From: an uncultured Clostridia bacterium
GTDB lineage: Bacteria; Bacillota; Clostridia; Christensenellales; UBA1242
Assembly: GCA_945919375.1 (NCBI GenBank)
Contig: CAMEJD010000002.1
Span: 99,643-160,128 of the forward strand
DNA: 60,486 nucleotides
Reading direction: 5' to 3'
The position numbers and the translations under genes are program-made. Below the pieces are notes generated by a model. The model saw nothing but the letters and a program-made list of their open reading frames with translations, was not told the origin of the DNA and did not search any database. Below, in pieces: positions 17,924-25,624 of the stretch (its first letter is position 1; the number at the start of each line of letters is the position of its first letter).

Positions 17924-18207
17924 TTATGAATTTCTTATCAATGTTTTCCCTTTAGCCAATAAACTTGTTGTTTTACTTGTTCCATCAATGGTATATGGGT
18001 TCCAAGTCTTTAAGGGCATACATCAACTTACTGGTGCATAGACGTAACAATCAAACAATGTATCATTTAAAATAACATATGCTGTGATATTTTTTGTTGT
18101 ATTTTACTTTTAGTGTAAGTTGCAACACTATCATTTTCTGTTACTTTTACAACATCAAGATCAGCACTATTATTCGTAAAAACTATGCTCTTTAATGTTG
18201 AAAATCT
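17924..18207 (-). pseudogene. Frameshifted remnant of a secreted-protein gene
   Basis: The minus strand reads as a broken protein. Residues such as FSTLKSIVFTNNSADLDVVK and VTENDSVATYTKSK sit in one frame, then a frameshift, then AYVILNDTLFDCYVYAPVS with an in-frame stop, and finally WNPYTIDGTSKTTSLLAKGK ending at a TAA at 17926-17924. The LKSIVF and CYVYAP segments resemble the ends of BspA-type leucine-rich-repeat surface proteins like those at 28-44 kb. No intact start. The family link is inference. Confidence 0.6.
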
Positions 18208-18215
18208 TTTAAATA

Positions 18216-18260
18216 GTCATTTTGACCTTTATGCCTCTGACTAGAAAAGGAGAAATCTCA
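18216..18260 (+). repeat. Dispersed repeat copy (GTCATTTTGAC ... GGAGAAATCTC type)
   Basis: GTCATTTTGACC, about 20 variable bases, then GGAGAAATCTCA. It is the same unit, in opposite orientation, as the copies at 28102, 30935 and 60220. Confidence 0.65.
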
Positions 18261-18296
18261 ACACTTAAAGATTCCATAATAAAAACAACAATTAAA

Positions 18297-18322
18297 AAAA
18301 TTCTTCCGTTTGGAAGAATTTT
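18297..18322 (-). terminator. Terminator of tRNA-Glu
   Basis: AAAATTCTTCC-GTTT-GGAAGAATTTTT, immediately after the tRNA 3' end on the minus strand. Confidence 0.85.
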
Positions 18323-18324
18323 TA

Positions 18325-18399
18325 TGGTAGCCTTAACGAGAATCGAACTCGTGATTTCACCTTGAGAGGGTGACGTCTTAACCGCTTGACCATAAGGCC
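18325..18399 (-). tRNA. tRNA-Glu (anticodon CTC)
   Basis: 75 nt including CCA. Acceptor GGCCTTA pairs with TAAGGCT (a G:U at the end), the anticodon loop reads CTCTCAA on a CACC/GGTG stem, and the T-arm has GAGTTCGATTCTC. The terminal G1:U72 wobble is unusual. Confidence 0.92.
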
Positions 18400-18477
18400 A
18401 CATTTTTTAACGCAAATAGTGTATCAAATATTTTAAATTTTTGCAAGCATATACAAATATGTTTTTTATGAAAGAAC

Positions 18478-18506
18478 TTGGAAATTTTTTATAATGAGTT
18501 TATAAT
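18478..18506 (+). promoter_or_regulatory. Promoter of comEC
   Basis: TTGGAA (18478-18483), 17-bp spacer, TATAAT (18501-18506). The comEC ATG is at 18519, so the 5' leader would be only about 5-7 nt. Confidence 0.6.
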
Positions 18507-18518
18507 AAAAATATACCA

Positions 18519-20009
18519 ATGAGAAAGATAAATTTTAGAATAATTTTCTTTTGTGCAATATCTTTTATACTTGCACTTGCTTTTGCAAGGCATATTTTTG
18601 ATTTATCTGTTCCCTATATTATCTTTTTATCTTTAATAATAAGTGCACTACTTTTTGTTTGTATAAAATACAAATGTTTTAAACGATTTATGCTTCTTTC
18701 CTTGGTTTTTGTATTTGGCATTGGTTACTACTTTTTGGGCTTTTACACTTTTTCTGGAATAGATTACCAACAAGATGTTTTGATTGAGGCAAGAATTGAA
18801 AGTATTACAAATTACACAGCATTTTCAACTTGTATTCTGGACGATGTAAAAATAAATGGCAATCGTAAACCTTTTAAAATTACTGCCACAATTGACAATG
18901 ATGAAATCAAACAAAGTGATATTATTGTGTTTGAAAACAAAATTTCAAAAGTTACACTTTTTGATGATGACGGGTTTAATTCTTTTTACTATAAAAACGA
19001 CACACCATACAAAACAACAGTTGATAACATAATCAGCATAAAAGACGGATACAAAAAACTCAATGAAAAAATTCACGATGTATTCAATAATTTTGTTGAT
19101 TCAAATTTTGAAAGTAGCATTGGCGGGATAATAAAAAGTGTTATTATTGGCGACAAGAGTACACTTGACAAAGATATAAAAACATCGTTTTCTTCAAGTG
19201 GGATTGCCCACCTACTTGCGATAAGTGGTTTACATATTTCAATAATTATACTTTGTATAAATTTTATACTTAAAAAATTCAAATTAAAAGAAAAATATAA
19301 TTTTTTAATTTTGTTTATTTTGCTTGCATTTTATTGTTATATTTGTAATTTTTCACCTTCGGTTGTTAGAGCAAGTTTGATGAGTTTGATTTTTATATTT
19401 TCAAATGTTGTTGGCAGAAAATATGACAAACTTACATCTCTTGCTTTGTGTGCAATTTTGATTTTACTATTCAAACCACTTTATATTTTTGATGCTGGAT
19501 TTTTGCTGTCTTTTGGTTGTGTATTTTGTATTTTTGTCATTTCGCCAACTATATGTTCGCTTCTTGAAAAAACAAAACTCAACAAAAAGATTTGCTCAAA
19601 TTTGTCCGTTGTATTGTCGGTTCAACTTGGGCTTATTCCGCTTTCTGCAATGTTTTATTCTTCAATAAATTTGCTCTCACTTTTGTGCAATATTATTTGT
19701 GTACCACTTTTTGAATTCGCTTTTATACTTACATTTATCATTTCATTTGTTTGTATAATATTGCCATTTATGACATTTCTGTCAAAAGTGGTAGAGTTAT
19801 TATATTGGCTCATTTCATATATTTCTATACTATTCAGCAATGCTACTTTTGCCTTTTTAACTTTGCCAAAAACGAACTCAATTTTTGTTGTTAGTTTTTA
19901 TTCTTCGTGTTTTTACTTGTCAAACTTTGTCAACGAAAAGTCCGTCAACAAATCAATTGTATGCACAAGCATTTTGCTTGGTGGTTATATTTGTTCACTA
20001 TTTGTTTGA
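18519..20009 (+). CDS. comEC: ComEC/Rec2-family DNA-uptake channel protein, without the metallo-beta-lactamase domain
   Basis: 496 aa. N-terminal hydrophobic segments and an OB-like DUF4131 region (about 85-150) are followed by the Competence domain with the family motif HLLAISGLHISII and the segment SPSVVRASLMSL. ComEC forms the inner-membrane channel for single-stranded DNA in transformation. Full-length proteins run to about 700-800 aa with a C-terminal metallo-beta-lactamase domain, which is absent here. comEC-holA-rpsT is a widely conserved order. No Shine-Dalgarno is visible and the apparent promoter makes the message nearly leaderless. Confidence 0.9.
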   Translation: MRKINFRIIFFCAISFILALAFARHIFDLSVPYIIFLSLIISALLFVCIKYKCFKRFMLLSLVFVFGIGYYFLGFYTFSGIDYQQDVLIEARIESITNYTAFSTCILDDVKINGNRKPFKITATIDNDEIKQSDIIVFENKISKVTLFDDDGFNSFYYKNDTPYKTTVDNIISIKDGYKKLNEKIHDVFNNFVDSNFESSIGGIIKSVIIGDKSTLDKDIKTSFSSSGIAHLLAISGLHISIIILCINFILKKFKLKEKYNFLILFILLAFYCYICNFSPSVVRASLMSLIFIFSNVVGRKYDKLTSLALCAILILLFKPLYIFDAGFLLSFGCVFCIFVISPTICSLLEKTKLNKKICSNLSVVLSVQLGLIPLSAMFYSSINLLSLLCNIICVPLFEFAFILTFIISFVCIILPFMTFLSKVVELLYWLISYISILFSNATFAFLTLPKTNSIFVVSFYSSCFYLSNFVNEKSVNKSIVCTSILLGGYICSLFV

Positions 20010-20042
20010 TTAAAATAAATTAAAATGTTAAAATAATGGTAG

Positions 20043-20984
20043 ATGAATTTAAAGAGTTTAAGCAGTTACACCAACTTTTATGGTTGTTTCATACTTTGTG
20101 GCGACACATACCTTTCAAGTTGTGCCGTTGATTTTATTAAACAAAAAATGAATATTACAAACTCTTTTGATATATCAATTTTTGATAGCGAAAATTTTTC
20201 AAGTGGCGCAATAATTGAAAGTTGTGAACAAGTGTCATTTTTTACAACAAACAAATTGGTAATTGTAAAAAATGTTTTTCAAGTTTTGGAAAGTGACAAG
20301 AAAAAGCTTTTGGAATATATACCAAAAATGAACCCAACTTGCATTCTTCTCATTTTGGACAACTTGCAAGTTTTTGATTTTTTGAAATGTACAAAACTCA
20401 ACTTTACTTTAACCGATTTTGAACTTGTGCAAGAAATGCAAAAGTTGGCAAAAGAAAAAGGAAAGGAAATTTCAAATGAAGATGCTTTGTATCTTACAAA
20501 TCTTGTTGGAAAAGACCTTACACTTCTAAACACCGAACTTGACAAGCTCTCTATGTATACAACAAATGATTCAATAACAAAGCAAGACATTGATAGTGTT
20601 GTAACCAAAACCGATGATGTTGTTGTTTTTGAATTGACAACAGCACTTGGCAAAAAAGATGCAAACAAAAGTTTAAGTATACTATTTAATTTATTAAAGC
20701 AAGGTTCAGAGTCAAGCAAACTTTTGCCACTTATGTCCAACAATTTTACAAGATTGTTCACAATGTGTGTTTCCAAAAATATGACGGATGAACTTTTGGC
20801 ACAAAAACTTGGTATAAAACCTTTTGCGGTTACAAAACTTCGGGGGCAATTAAAGAATTTTAACCCAGTAAAATTAAAAAATATTGTTTATGAATTTTGC
20901 GATGTTGACTATATGATAAAAAGTGGACTTATGCAAGCCGACACTGCTCTTGTTTATATTGTGGAATATATTTTGAATATATAA
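20043..20984 (+). CDS. holA: DNA polymerase III delta subunit
   Basis: 313 aa. HolA opens the beta clamp within the clamp loader. Visible features are the N-terminal FILCGDTYLSSCAVDFIK region, the central LLILDNLQVFDF strand and the conserved C-terminal collar part (residues ~190-310, with VFELTTALGKKD and YMIKSGLMQADTALVYIVEY). Size is slightly under the usual 330-340. It sits 33 bases after comEC and is followed by a terminator. The order comEC-holA-rpsT supports the call. Confidence 0.93.
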   Translation: MNLKSLSSYTNFYGCFILCGDTYLSSCAVDFIKQKMNITNSFDISIFDSENFSSGAIIESCEQVSFFTTNKLVIVKNVFQVLESDKKKLLEYIPKMNPTCILLILDNLQVFDFLKCTKLNFTLTDFELVQEMQKLAKEKGKEISNEDALYLTNLVGKDLTLLNTELDKLSMYTTNDSITKQDIDSVVTKTDDVVVFELTTALGKKDANKSLSILFNLLKQGSESSKLLPLMSNNFTRLFTMCVSKNMTDELLAQKLGIKPFAVTKLRGQLKNFNPVKLKNIVYEFCDVDYMIKSGLMQADTALVYIVEYILNI

Positions 20985-20985
20985 A

Positions 20986-21014
20986 AAACTGTAAGAAATT
21001 TTCTTACAGTTTTT
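20986..21014. terminator. Bidirectional terminator after holA
   Basis: AAAACTGTAAGAAA-TTTCTTACAGTTTTT, a long palindrome flanked by A and T runs between convergent genes. Confidence 0.88.
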
Positions 21015-21016
21015 GT

Positions 21017-21640
21017 TTACTTGTTTAAATCAACTTCAAGCAAAAATTTGATGCTATTATTAAACTCAAATCTCTTGTTAAATTTTGTTAGTTTAAATTT
21101 GATTCTAATATACTTAATTGTTCCAACCGGAATTTCCATAGTTTGAATTGCGTCTTGGTCTTGCGATTCAACCTTTATCAATCTTTCATCATCAAAACTT
21201 TCTTCACTATCGGCAATTTCATAAAAAGTTTGGAGTCTACCTTCGGAATCAAAAGCAAAATTTGATGTGCTAACTTTTAAAGGATATTCAGCGTTAAGGT
21301 TTCTAAATGAATAGCGCATTTCTATTTCTTGTTCATTGTATGACAAATTGATTTTCCCAAGTTCCCATTTTGCAAGTTCAATTTCTTTGTCATCAAAAGC
21401 ACCTTCAGTTTTTTTGTCTATCTTGTAGTTTACGGTGTTCAAAGTTCCACTTGGAAGTTCTGGACCTTTGAAATATTTTGCATTTATATCAACAAAAACA
21501 TTCTCATTTCCACTAACAAAAACTGTTGTGTTTGCAACACCTTTATTGCTTGTTGCAACCGACACAACTCCAAATGTTAATGCACACAGCATAATTACAA
21601 GCATAGCAACTGTAATCCAAAGCCTTGATTTGTTATTCAT
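21017..21640 (-). CDS. Exported or membrane-anchored beta-rich protein
   Basis: 207 aa. One N-terminal hydrophobic segment (about 8-30, WITVAMLVIMLCALTFGVVS) precedes an extracellular part made of alternating hydrophobic strands and ending in SIKFLLEVDLNK. The N-terminal layout (short basic start, one helix, then a beta domain beginning NVFVDINAKYF) parallels the first ~200 residues of the large surface proteins in this window, e.g. EVNDCFLDVNTNVYK. It may be a stand-alone version of that module, which is inference. GGAGG precedes the ATG. It lies between holA and rpsT in opposite orientation. Confidence 0.7.
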   Translation of the reverse strand: MNNKSRLWITVAMLVIMLCALTFGVVSVATSNKGVANTTVFVSGNENVFVDINAKYFKGPELPSGTLNTVNYKIDKKTEGAFDDKEIELAKWELGKINLSYNEQEIEMRYSFRNLNAEYPLKVSTSNFAFDSEGRLQTFYEIADSEESFDDERLIKVESQDQDAIQTMEIPVGTIKYIRIKFKLTKFNKRFEFNNSIKFLLEVDLNK

Positions 21641-21756
21641 TTTGCCTCCTTTACGCCATTTCTCATATATAGTATAAACATTTTTAGCAAAAAATCAAAC
21701 ATTTTGAGCATAATGAAATTTTAAATAAGATACGAATTGAAAAATCAAAAAAATAG

Positions 21757-21785
21757 TTGCATAAAAAACACTTATGTGCTAAAAT
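21757..21785 (+). promoter_or_regulatory. Promoter of rpsT
   Basis: TTGCAT (21757-21762), 17-bp spacer, TAAAAT (21780-21785). Confidence 0.65.
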
Positions 21786-21821
21786 ATCGTAGATTTACAA
21801 AAATACGCAAAGGAGATAAAA

Positions 21822-22085
21822 ATGCCAAATATAAAGTCAGCAATAAAAAGAGTTAATGTTAACGCAAAGAAAAATGCAGAAAACAGAATGATTAAATCTC
21901 AAATTAACACTGTAACAAGAAAATTTGAAGATGCTGTTAACAACAAAGATAAAGAACTTGCAACAAAATTATATTCAGAAGTTGTAAGCACACTTGACAA
22001 AGCTGTTTCAAAAAATGTTATTCACAAAAACACAGCATCAAGACGTGCTTCAAGGCTTGCAATAAAATTAGCAGGATTGAACTAA
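21822..22085 (+). CDS. rpsT: Ribosomal protein S20
   Basis: 87 aa, lysine-rich, starting MPNIKSAIKRVNVNAKKNAE as in bacterial S20 and ending HKNTASRRASRLAIKLAGLN. S20 binds the 5' domain of 16S rRNA early in 30S assembly. AAGGAGA precedes the ATG, and it has its own promoter and terminator. Confidence 0.97.
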   Translation: MPNIKSAIKRVNVNAKKNAENRMIKSQINTVTRKFEDAVNNKDKELATKLYSEVVSTLDKAVSKNVIHKNTASRRASRLAIKLAGLN

Positions 22086-22089
22086 TAAA

Positions 22090-22120
22090 TAAAGAAAGGT
22101 TTTTGCCTTTCTTTTTTTAT
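22090..22120. terminator. Terminator between rpsT and the glycosyltransferase gene
   Basis: AAAGAAAGG-TTTTTG-CCTTTCTTTTTTT, shared by convergent genes. Confidence 0.85.
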
Positions 22121-22121
22121 G

Positions 22122-23180
22122 TCACTTTATGAAATCTTTTAATAATTCTCTATTCATTTCCACTTCTTTTGTTTGTTTTATCTTCCATGCCTTTTCGTTA
22201 TAGTAATTTGATTTTTTGTAGTTTTTTTGATAAAAGTAGGAACAGCACAACCCCAAAAATGGATAATAATTATAATAAATGGGTTCAACAAATCCACCCT
22301 TACCTATAACATCTTCTGCAAGTGTTGCTTGCGTGTACCAATACACACTTTTTTCGTACATTTTTTCTTTTAAAAAATAATCGGCAATTTGGCAACAAAC
22401 ATTTGCTCGTGGCGTATCATATTTTAGTGTTTTAAGTAAGCATGACAATGCCTTTTCTTTATCACCCAAAATTTGATAACATTGCGACAAGATACAAAGA
22501 CTTTCAATTCTATTTTCAACCCAAACATTTGGCATTTTTTGAAGTTTATTCAAGTTGTTTACACATTGTTTGTATTTTTTATGGTCAAAAAGTTCTCTTG
22601 AATAATAATATTGTTCTCTTGGGGTTAATTCTCTTTGTTTTTTTAGATTATTATAAATTTTAAGATTCCTATTTTTATCACCACATTTAACCTTGTTATG
22701 GTTTATCGCAACATTTAATTTTTCAACTTCGCCAAATGGCGTAATACATTCATGCACAGCACCAACAAATTTACATCTATAATCATTTTTAAGTATTCTT
22801 TCCCTATAAAATGAAAAAGTAGGCTTTTTGCCATCAAATGCAATGTTATATTTTAACATATAACAATCTTTTGTTAGGTATGGTTTTTGCTTTAATAAAT
22901 AGTTTAACGTTGATTTTGGCACAACATCATCGGCATCAAGCCACATAACATAATCACCACTGGCCTTGCTTATTGCAAAGTTTCTTGCCTTTGAAAAATC
23001 ATCACACCAAACAAAATCAAAAATAAGATTAGTAAAATTTTTTGCAAGTTGTTTTGTTTTGTCAGTTGAACCGGTATCAACAATTATGATTTCGTCAACA
23101 AAACGGCAAATACTTTTTAAGCATCTTTCAATCACTTCTTCTTCATTTTTAACAATCATACATAAACTAATTTTTGGCAT
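22122..23180 (-). CDS. Family 2 glycosyltransferase with C-terminal helical repeats
   Basis: 352 aa. The N-terminal GT-A domain starts MPKISLCMIVKNEEEVIERC and carries the nucleotide-sugar DXD-type motif DADD (in YVMWLDADDVVP), with WCDDFSKARNFA between them, typical of the SunS-like/TPR GT2 group. From about residue 185 the sequence is helical with TPR-like spacing (QLTPREQYYYSRELF, QCYQILGDKEKALSCLLKTL). Such enzymes glycosylate proteins or cell-wall polymers. Acceptor unknown. No clear Shine-Dalgarno before the ATG. Confidence 0.88.
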   Translation of the reverse strand: MPKISLCMIVKNEEEVIERCLKSICRFVDEIIIVDTGSTDKTKQLAKNFTNLIFDFVWCDDFSKARNFAISKASGDYVMWLDADDVVPKSTLNYLLKQKPYLTKDCYMLKYNIAFDGKKPTFSFYRERILKNDYRCKFVGAVHECITPFGEVEKLNVAINHNKVKCGDKNRNLKIYNNLKKQRELTPREQYYYSRELFDHKKYKQCVNNLNKLQKMPNVWVENRIESLCILSQCYQILGDKEKALSCLLKTLKYDTPRANVCCQIADYFLKEKMYEKSVYWYTQATLAEDVIGKGGFVEPIYYNYYPFLGLCCSYFYQKNYKKSNYYNEKAWKIKQTKEVEMNRELLKDFIK

Positions 23181-23225
23181 ATTTGTATTTATGATTTTAA
23201 TCAGACTTTTGACACTAGTATATAA

Positions 23226-23254
23226 TTGACAAAAATATAAAAAAGTTATAAACT
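23226..23254 (+). promoter_or_regulatory. Promoter of hisS
   Basis: TTGACA (23226-23231), 17-bp spacer, TAAACT (23249-23254). Confidence 0.65.
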
Positions 23255-23289
23255 TATGCTAGTTTTATTACCTAATTGGAGAGCAAAAA

Positions 23290-24588
23290 ATGAAAGAAAT
23301 TGAACTAAAAAACCTTAAAGGCACAACCGATTTTCCACCAGAAGAACAAGCGTTAAGGAACAAGATTATAGACAACTTAAAGCGCACTTTTGAAAAATAT
23401 GGATATATGCCTCTTGAAACACCAATGCTTAATAGTTTTGATTTGCTAAAATATAAATATGATGATGATGCGGAAATATTAAATGAAGTTTATAAAATGA
23501 AAGACCAAGGCGACCGAGATATTGGGCTTAGATTTGATTTGACAGTGCCATTTTGCAAATTTATTGGGCTTAATCACGACCTTGTTATGCCATTTAGAAG
23601 ATATGAGATTGGCAAAGTCTTTCGTGATGGTCCAGTAAAACTTGGAAGAGCAAGAGAGTTCTATCAATGCGATGTTGATGTTGTTGGACTTGACGGAAGA
23701 TACATTGAAATTGAACAAATGCAAATGGTTGTAAATGTTTTCAATTCTCTTGGCATTGATATTGTAATCAAATGGAATAACCGAAAACTAATGAGTGGGC
23801 TTATTTCTTCACTTGGAATAAGTGAAGATAAAATTGCCGACACAATTGCTCTTATTGATAGGCTTGAAAAAATTTCAAAACAAGAACTTGACTATGAATT
23901 TGAAAAAATTGGCATAAACTCAAACAAAGTAGATGAATTACTTAAATTGTTCAGTTTGTCACTTGACGAATATACAAAAAAATATTCAAACACAAATAAT
24001 GAACTTTTAAAACAAGGTCTTACCGAATGTCAAGATATTGCAAATTTAATTAAAGAATTACATCTTGAAAATAACACACAATTCTCCCCTACTCTTGCTC
24101 GTGGATTAAGCATTTATACAGGTACAATTTTTGAATTTTTTGACAAACAAAAAAGAATAACATCATCACTTGGCGGTGGTGGAAGATATGATAAAATTAT
24201 AACTGACTTTATGAACAATGGTATATCATACCCTGCCTGTGGACTTACTTTTGGTCTTGAACCAATTTATGCAATATTGAAAAATGATAACAAAGAACAA
24301 TTTATTGATGTTTTGATTATTCCAATGGGCACAGAAATAAAATGCCTTGAAATTGCAAACAAGTTAAGAGATGTTAATGCAAACGTTGTAACCGATTTAA
24401 CCGGCAAAAAGATTAAAAAATCTTTTGAATATGCAAACAAATTGAATATAAAGTATGTTATGGTAATTGGCGAAAATGAAATTAACTCCAACAAATACTC
24501 ACTAAAAGATATGGAAAAAGGCGAACAAATTGAAGTTGATGAAGTAACTTTAATAAATACAATAAAAAACTATAAACTTAAAAAATAG
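23290..24588 (+). CDS. hisS: Histidyl-tRNA synthetase
   Basis: 432 aa class II synthetase. Motifs visible in order are KGTTDFPPEE, LRFDLTVPFCKF, RYEIGKVFRDGP (motif 2), REFYQCDVD and the histidine-specific ARGLSIYTGTIFEF, then GLTFGLEPIYA (motif 3) and a C-terminal anticodon-binding domain. GGAG precedes the ATG. The gene is followed after 43 bases by tRNA-His, its own substrate. No T-box is present upstream, unlike thrS in the same window. Confidence 0.95.
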   Translation: MKEIELKNLKGTTDFPPEEQALRNKIIDNLKRTFEKYGYMPLETPMLNSFDLLKYKYDDDAEILNEVYKMKDQGDRDIGLRFDLTVPFCKFIGLNHDLVMPFRRYEIGKVFRDGPVKLGRAREFYQCDVDVVGLDGRYIEIEQMQMVVNVFNSLGIDIVIKWNNRKLMSGLISSLGISEDKIADTIALIDRLEKISKQELDYEFEKIGINSNKVDELLKLFSLSLDEYTKKYSNTNNELLKQGLTECQDIANLIKELHLENNTQFSPTLARGLSIYTGTIFEFFDKQKRITSSLGGGGRYDKIITDFMNNGISYPACGLTFGLEPIYAILKNDNKEQFIDVLIIPMGTEIKCLEIANKLRDVNANVVTDLTGKKIKKSFEYANKLNIKYVMVIGENEINSNKYSLKDMEKGEQIEVDEVTLINTIKNYKLKK

Positions 24589-24590
24589 AG

Positions 24591-24626
24591 TTGACTAAAT
24601 AACTGTGTTATGTTAAAATAACACAG
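24591..24626 (+). promoter_or_regulatory. Promoter of tRNA-His overlapped by a perfect palindrome
   Basis: TTGACT (24591-24596), 17-bp spacer, TAAAAT (24614-24619). A 9-bp perfect inverted repeat, CTGTGTTAT-6 nt-ATAACACAG (24603-24626), straddles the -10 and the predicted start. It has no T-run, so it is not an ordinary terminator. Confidence 0.6.
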
Positions 24627-24631
24627 CATAT

Positions 24632-24710
24632 GGTGGTTATAGCGTAGCTGGTCTAACGCGCAAGATTGTGGCTCTTGAGACCGTGGGTTCAAATCCCACT
24701 AATCACCCCA
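24632..24710 (+). tRNA. tRNA-His (anticodon GTG)
   Basis: The extra G at position -1 faces C73, the histidine identity element. Acceptor GTGGTTA pairs with TAATCAC, the anticodon loop reads TTGTGGC and CCA is encoded. It lies 43 bases after hisS. Confidence 0.95.
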
Positions 24711-24712
24711 TA

Positions 24713-24742
24713 AAAAAGGAACTTCAGTGAAGTTCCTTTTTT
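24713..24742. terminator. Terminator of tRNA-His and of the RmlA-like gene
   Basis: AAAAAAGGAACTTCA-G-TGAAGTTCCTTTTTT, symmetric, between convergent transcripts. Confidence 0.88.
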
Positions 24743-24751
24743 GTTTTCATT

Positions 24752-25621
24752 TCAATCTTTTAGATAATTATCGTACAAATATTGTCCGTATGATGTTTTC
24801 TTTAATCTTTCATAATTTTTTTGCAATTGTTCTTTTGTAATAAATCCTTTTTGATAAGCAATTTCGTCAATGCACCCAATTTGTTTTTTGGTTTTCTTTA
24901 TTGTCTTACAAACAAAATTGCTTGCCTTGAGTAGTGTTTCACTTGCTCCTGCATCAAGCCAAAAATCTTTCTTTGGGACTTTGCAGAGTTTGAGTTCTTG
25001 CTTGTTTAGATACATATTGTTTAGGTCAGTGACTTCGTATTCGCCCCTTTCTGAAAGTTCAACTTTTTGTGCAAAGTCATAACATTTTTCATCATATACA
25101 TATATGCCTGTAACACACATATTACTTTCTGGATTTTGTGGCTTTTCAACCAGTTTTGTAACATTGCCTTGTTTGTCAAAACTTGCAACACCAAACGCTT
25201 TTGGGTTCTTTACTGGATAACCAAAAACATATGCACCATTTGGATTATTTACAGCATTTTCAAGTTGTTTTTCAAATTCTTTGCCATAAAAGAAATTGTC
25301 CCCCAAAACAAAACAAACTTTTTGACCTTTCACATATTCCAAGCATTTACAAAATGCGCCAATTGTGCCCTTTATATCTTTATCCAAAACAATATTTATA
25401 TTTATTCCCCAGTCTTTGCCATCACCAAGTTGCTTTTGATATAAATCAAAATTTTCGCTGTTTACAACAATATATATGTCCTTTATCCCAACTTTCATAA
25501 GCATTGAAATTGGATAATAAATTAGTGGTTTGTCATAAAGTGGCAAAAGTTGCTTACTCAAAAAGTTTGTGCAAGGCATAAGCCTTGTGCTTTTGCCTGC
25601 ACAAGCAATTATTCCAATCAT
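24752..25621 (-). CDS. RmlA-like sugar-phosphate nucleotidylyltransferase, divergent
   Basis: 289 aa, the size and general sequence of glucose-1-phosphate thymidylyltransferase: SKQLLPLYDKPLIYYPISML, VLGDNFFYG, GAYVFGYPVKNPKAFGV, VEKPQNPESN and the closing WLDAGASETLLKAS. These enzymes activate a sugar phosphate to an NDP-sugar. The nucleotide-binding loop is atypical (ACAGKSTRLMP instead of GGxGTRLxP), and the segment usually reading QPxPxGLAQA is replaced by DKDIKGTIGAF, so base or sugar specificity may differ. It starts only three bases after thrS, under the same T-box leader. No other rml genes are near. Confidence 0.82.
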   Translation of the reverse strand: MIGIIACAGKSTRLMPCTNFLSKQLLPLYDKPLIYYPISMLMKVGIKDIYIVVNSENFDLYQKQLGDGKDWGININIVLDKDIKGTIGAFCKCLEYVKGQKVCFVLGDNFFYGKEFEKQLENAVNNPNGAYVFGYPVKNPKAFGVASFDKQGNVTKLVEKPQNPESNMCVTGIYVYDEKCYDFAQKVELSERGEYEVTDLNNMYLNKQELKLCKVPKKDFWLDAGASETLLKASNFVCKTIKKTKKQIGCIDEIAYQKGFITKEQLQKNYERLKKTSYGQYLYDNYLKD

Positions 25622-25624
25622 ACA

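Noticed and set aside
23181..23289. T-box upstream of hisS
   Set aside because: The gap is only 109 bases and has no T-box core or terminator; a plain promoter explains it.
25067..25500. Plus-strand open frames over the RmlA-like gene and similar frames over other genes
   Set aside because: They are antisense to clearly conserved genes, have no ribosome-binding site and read as low-complexity sequence.
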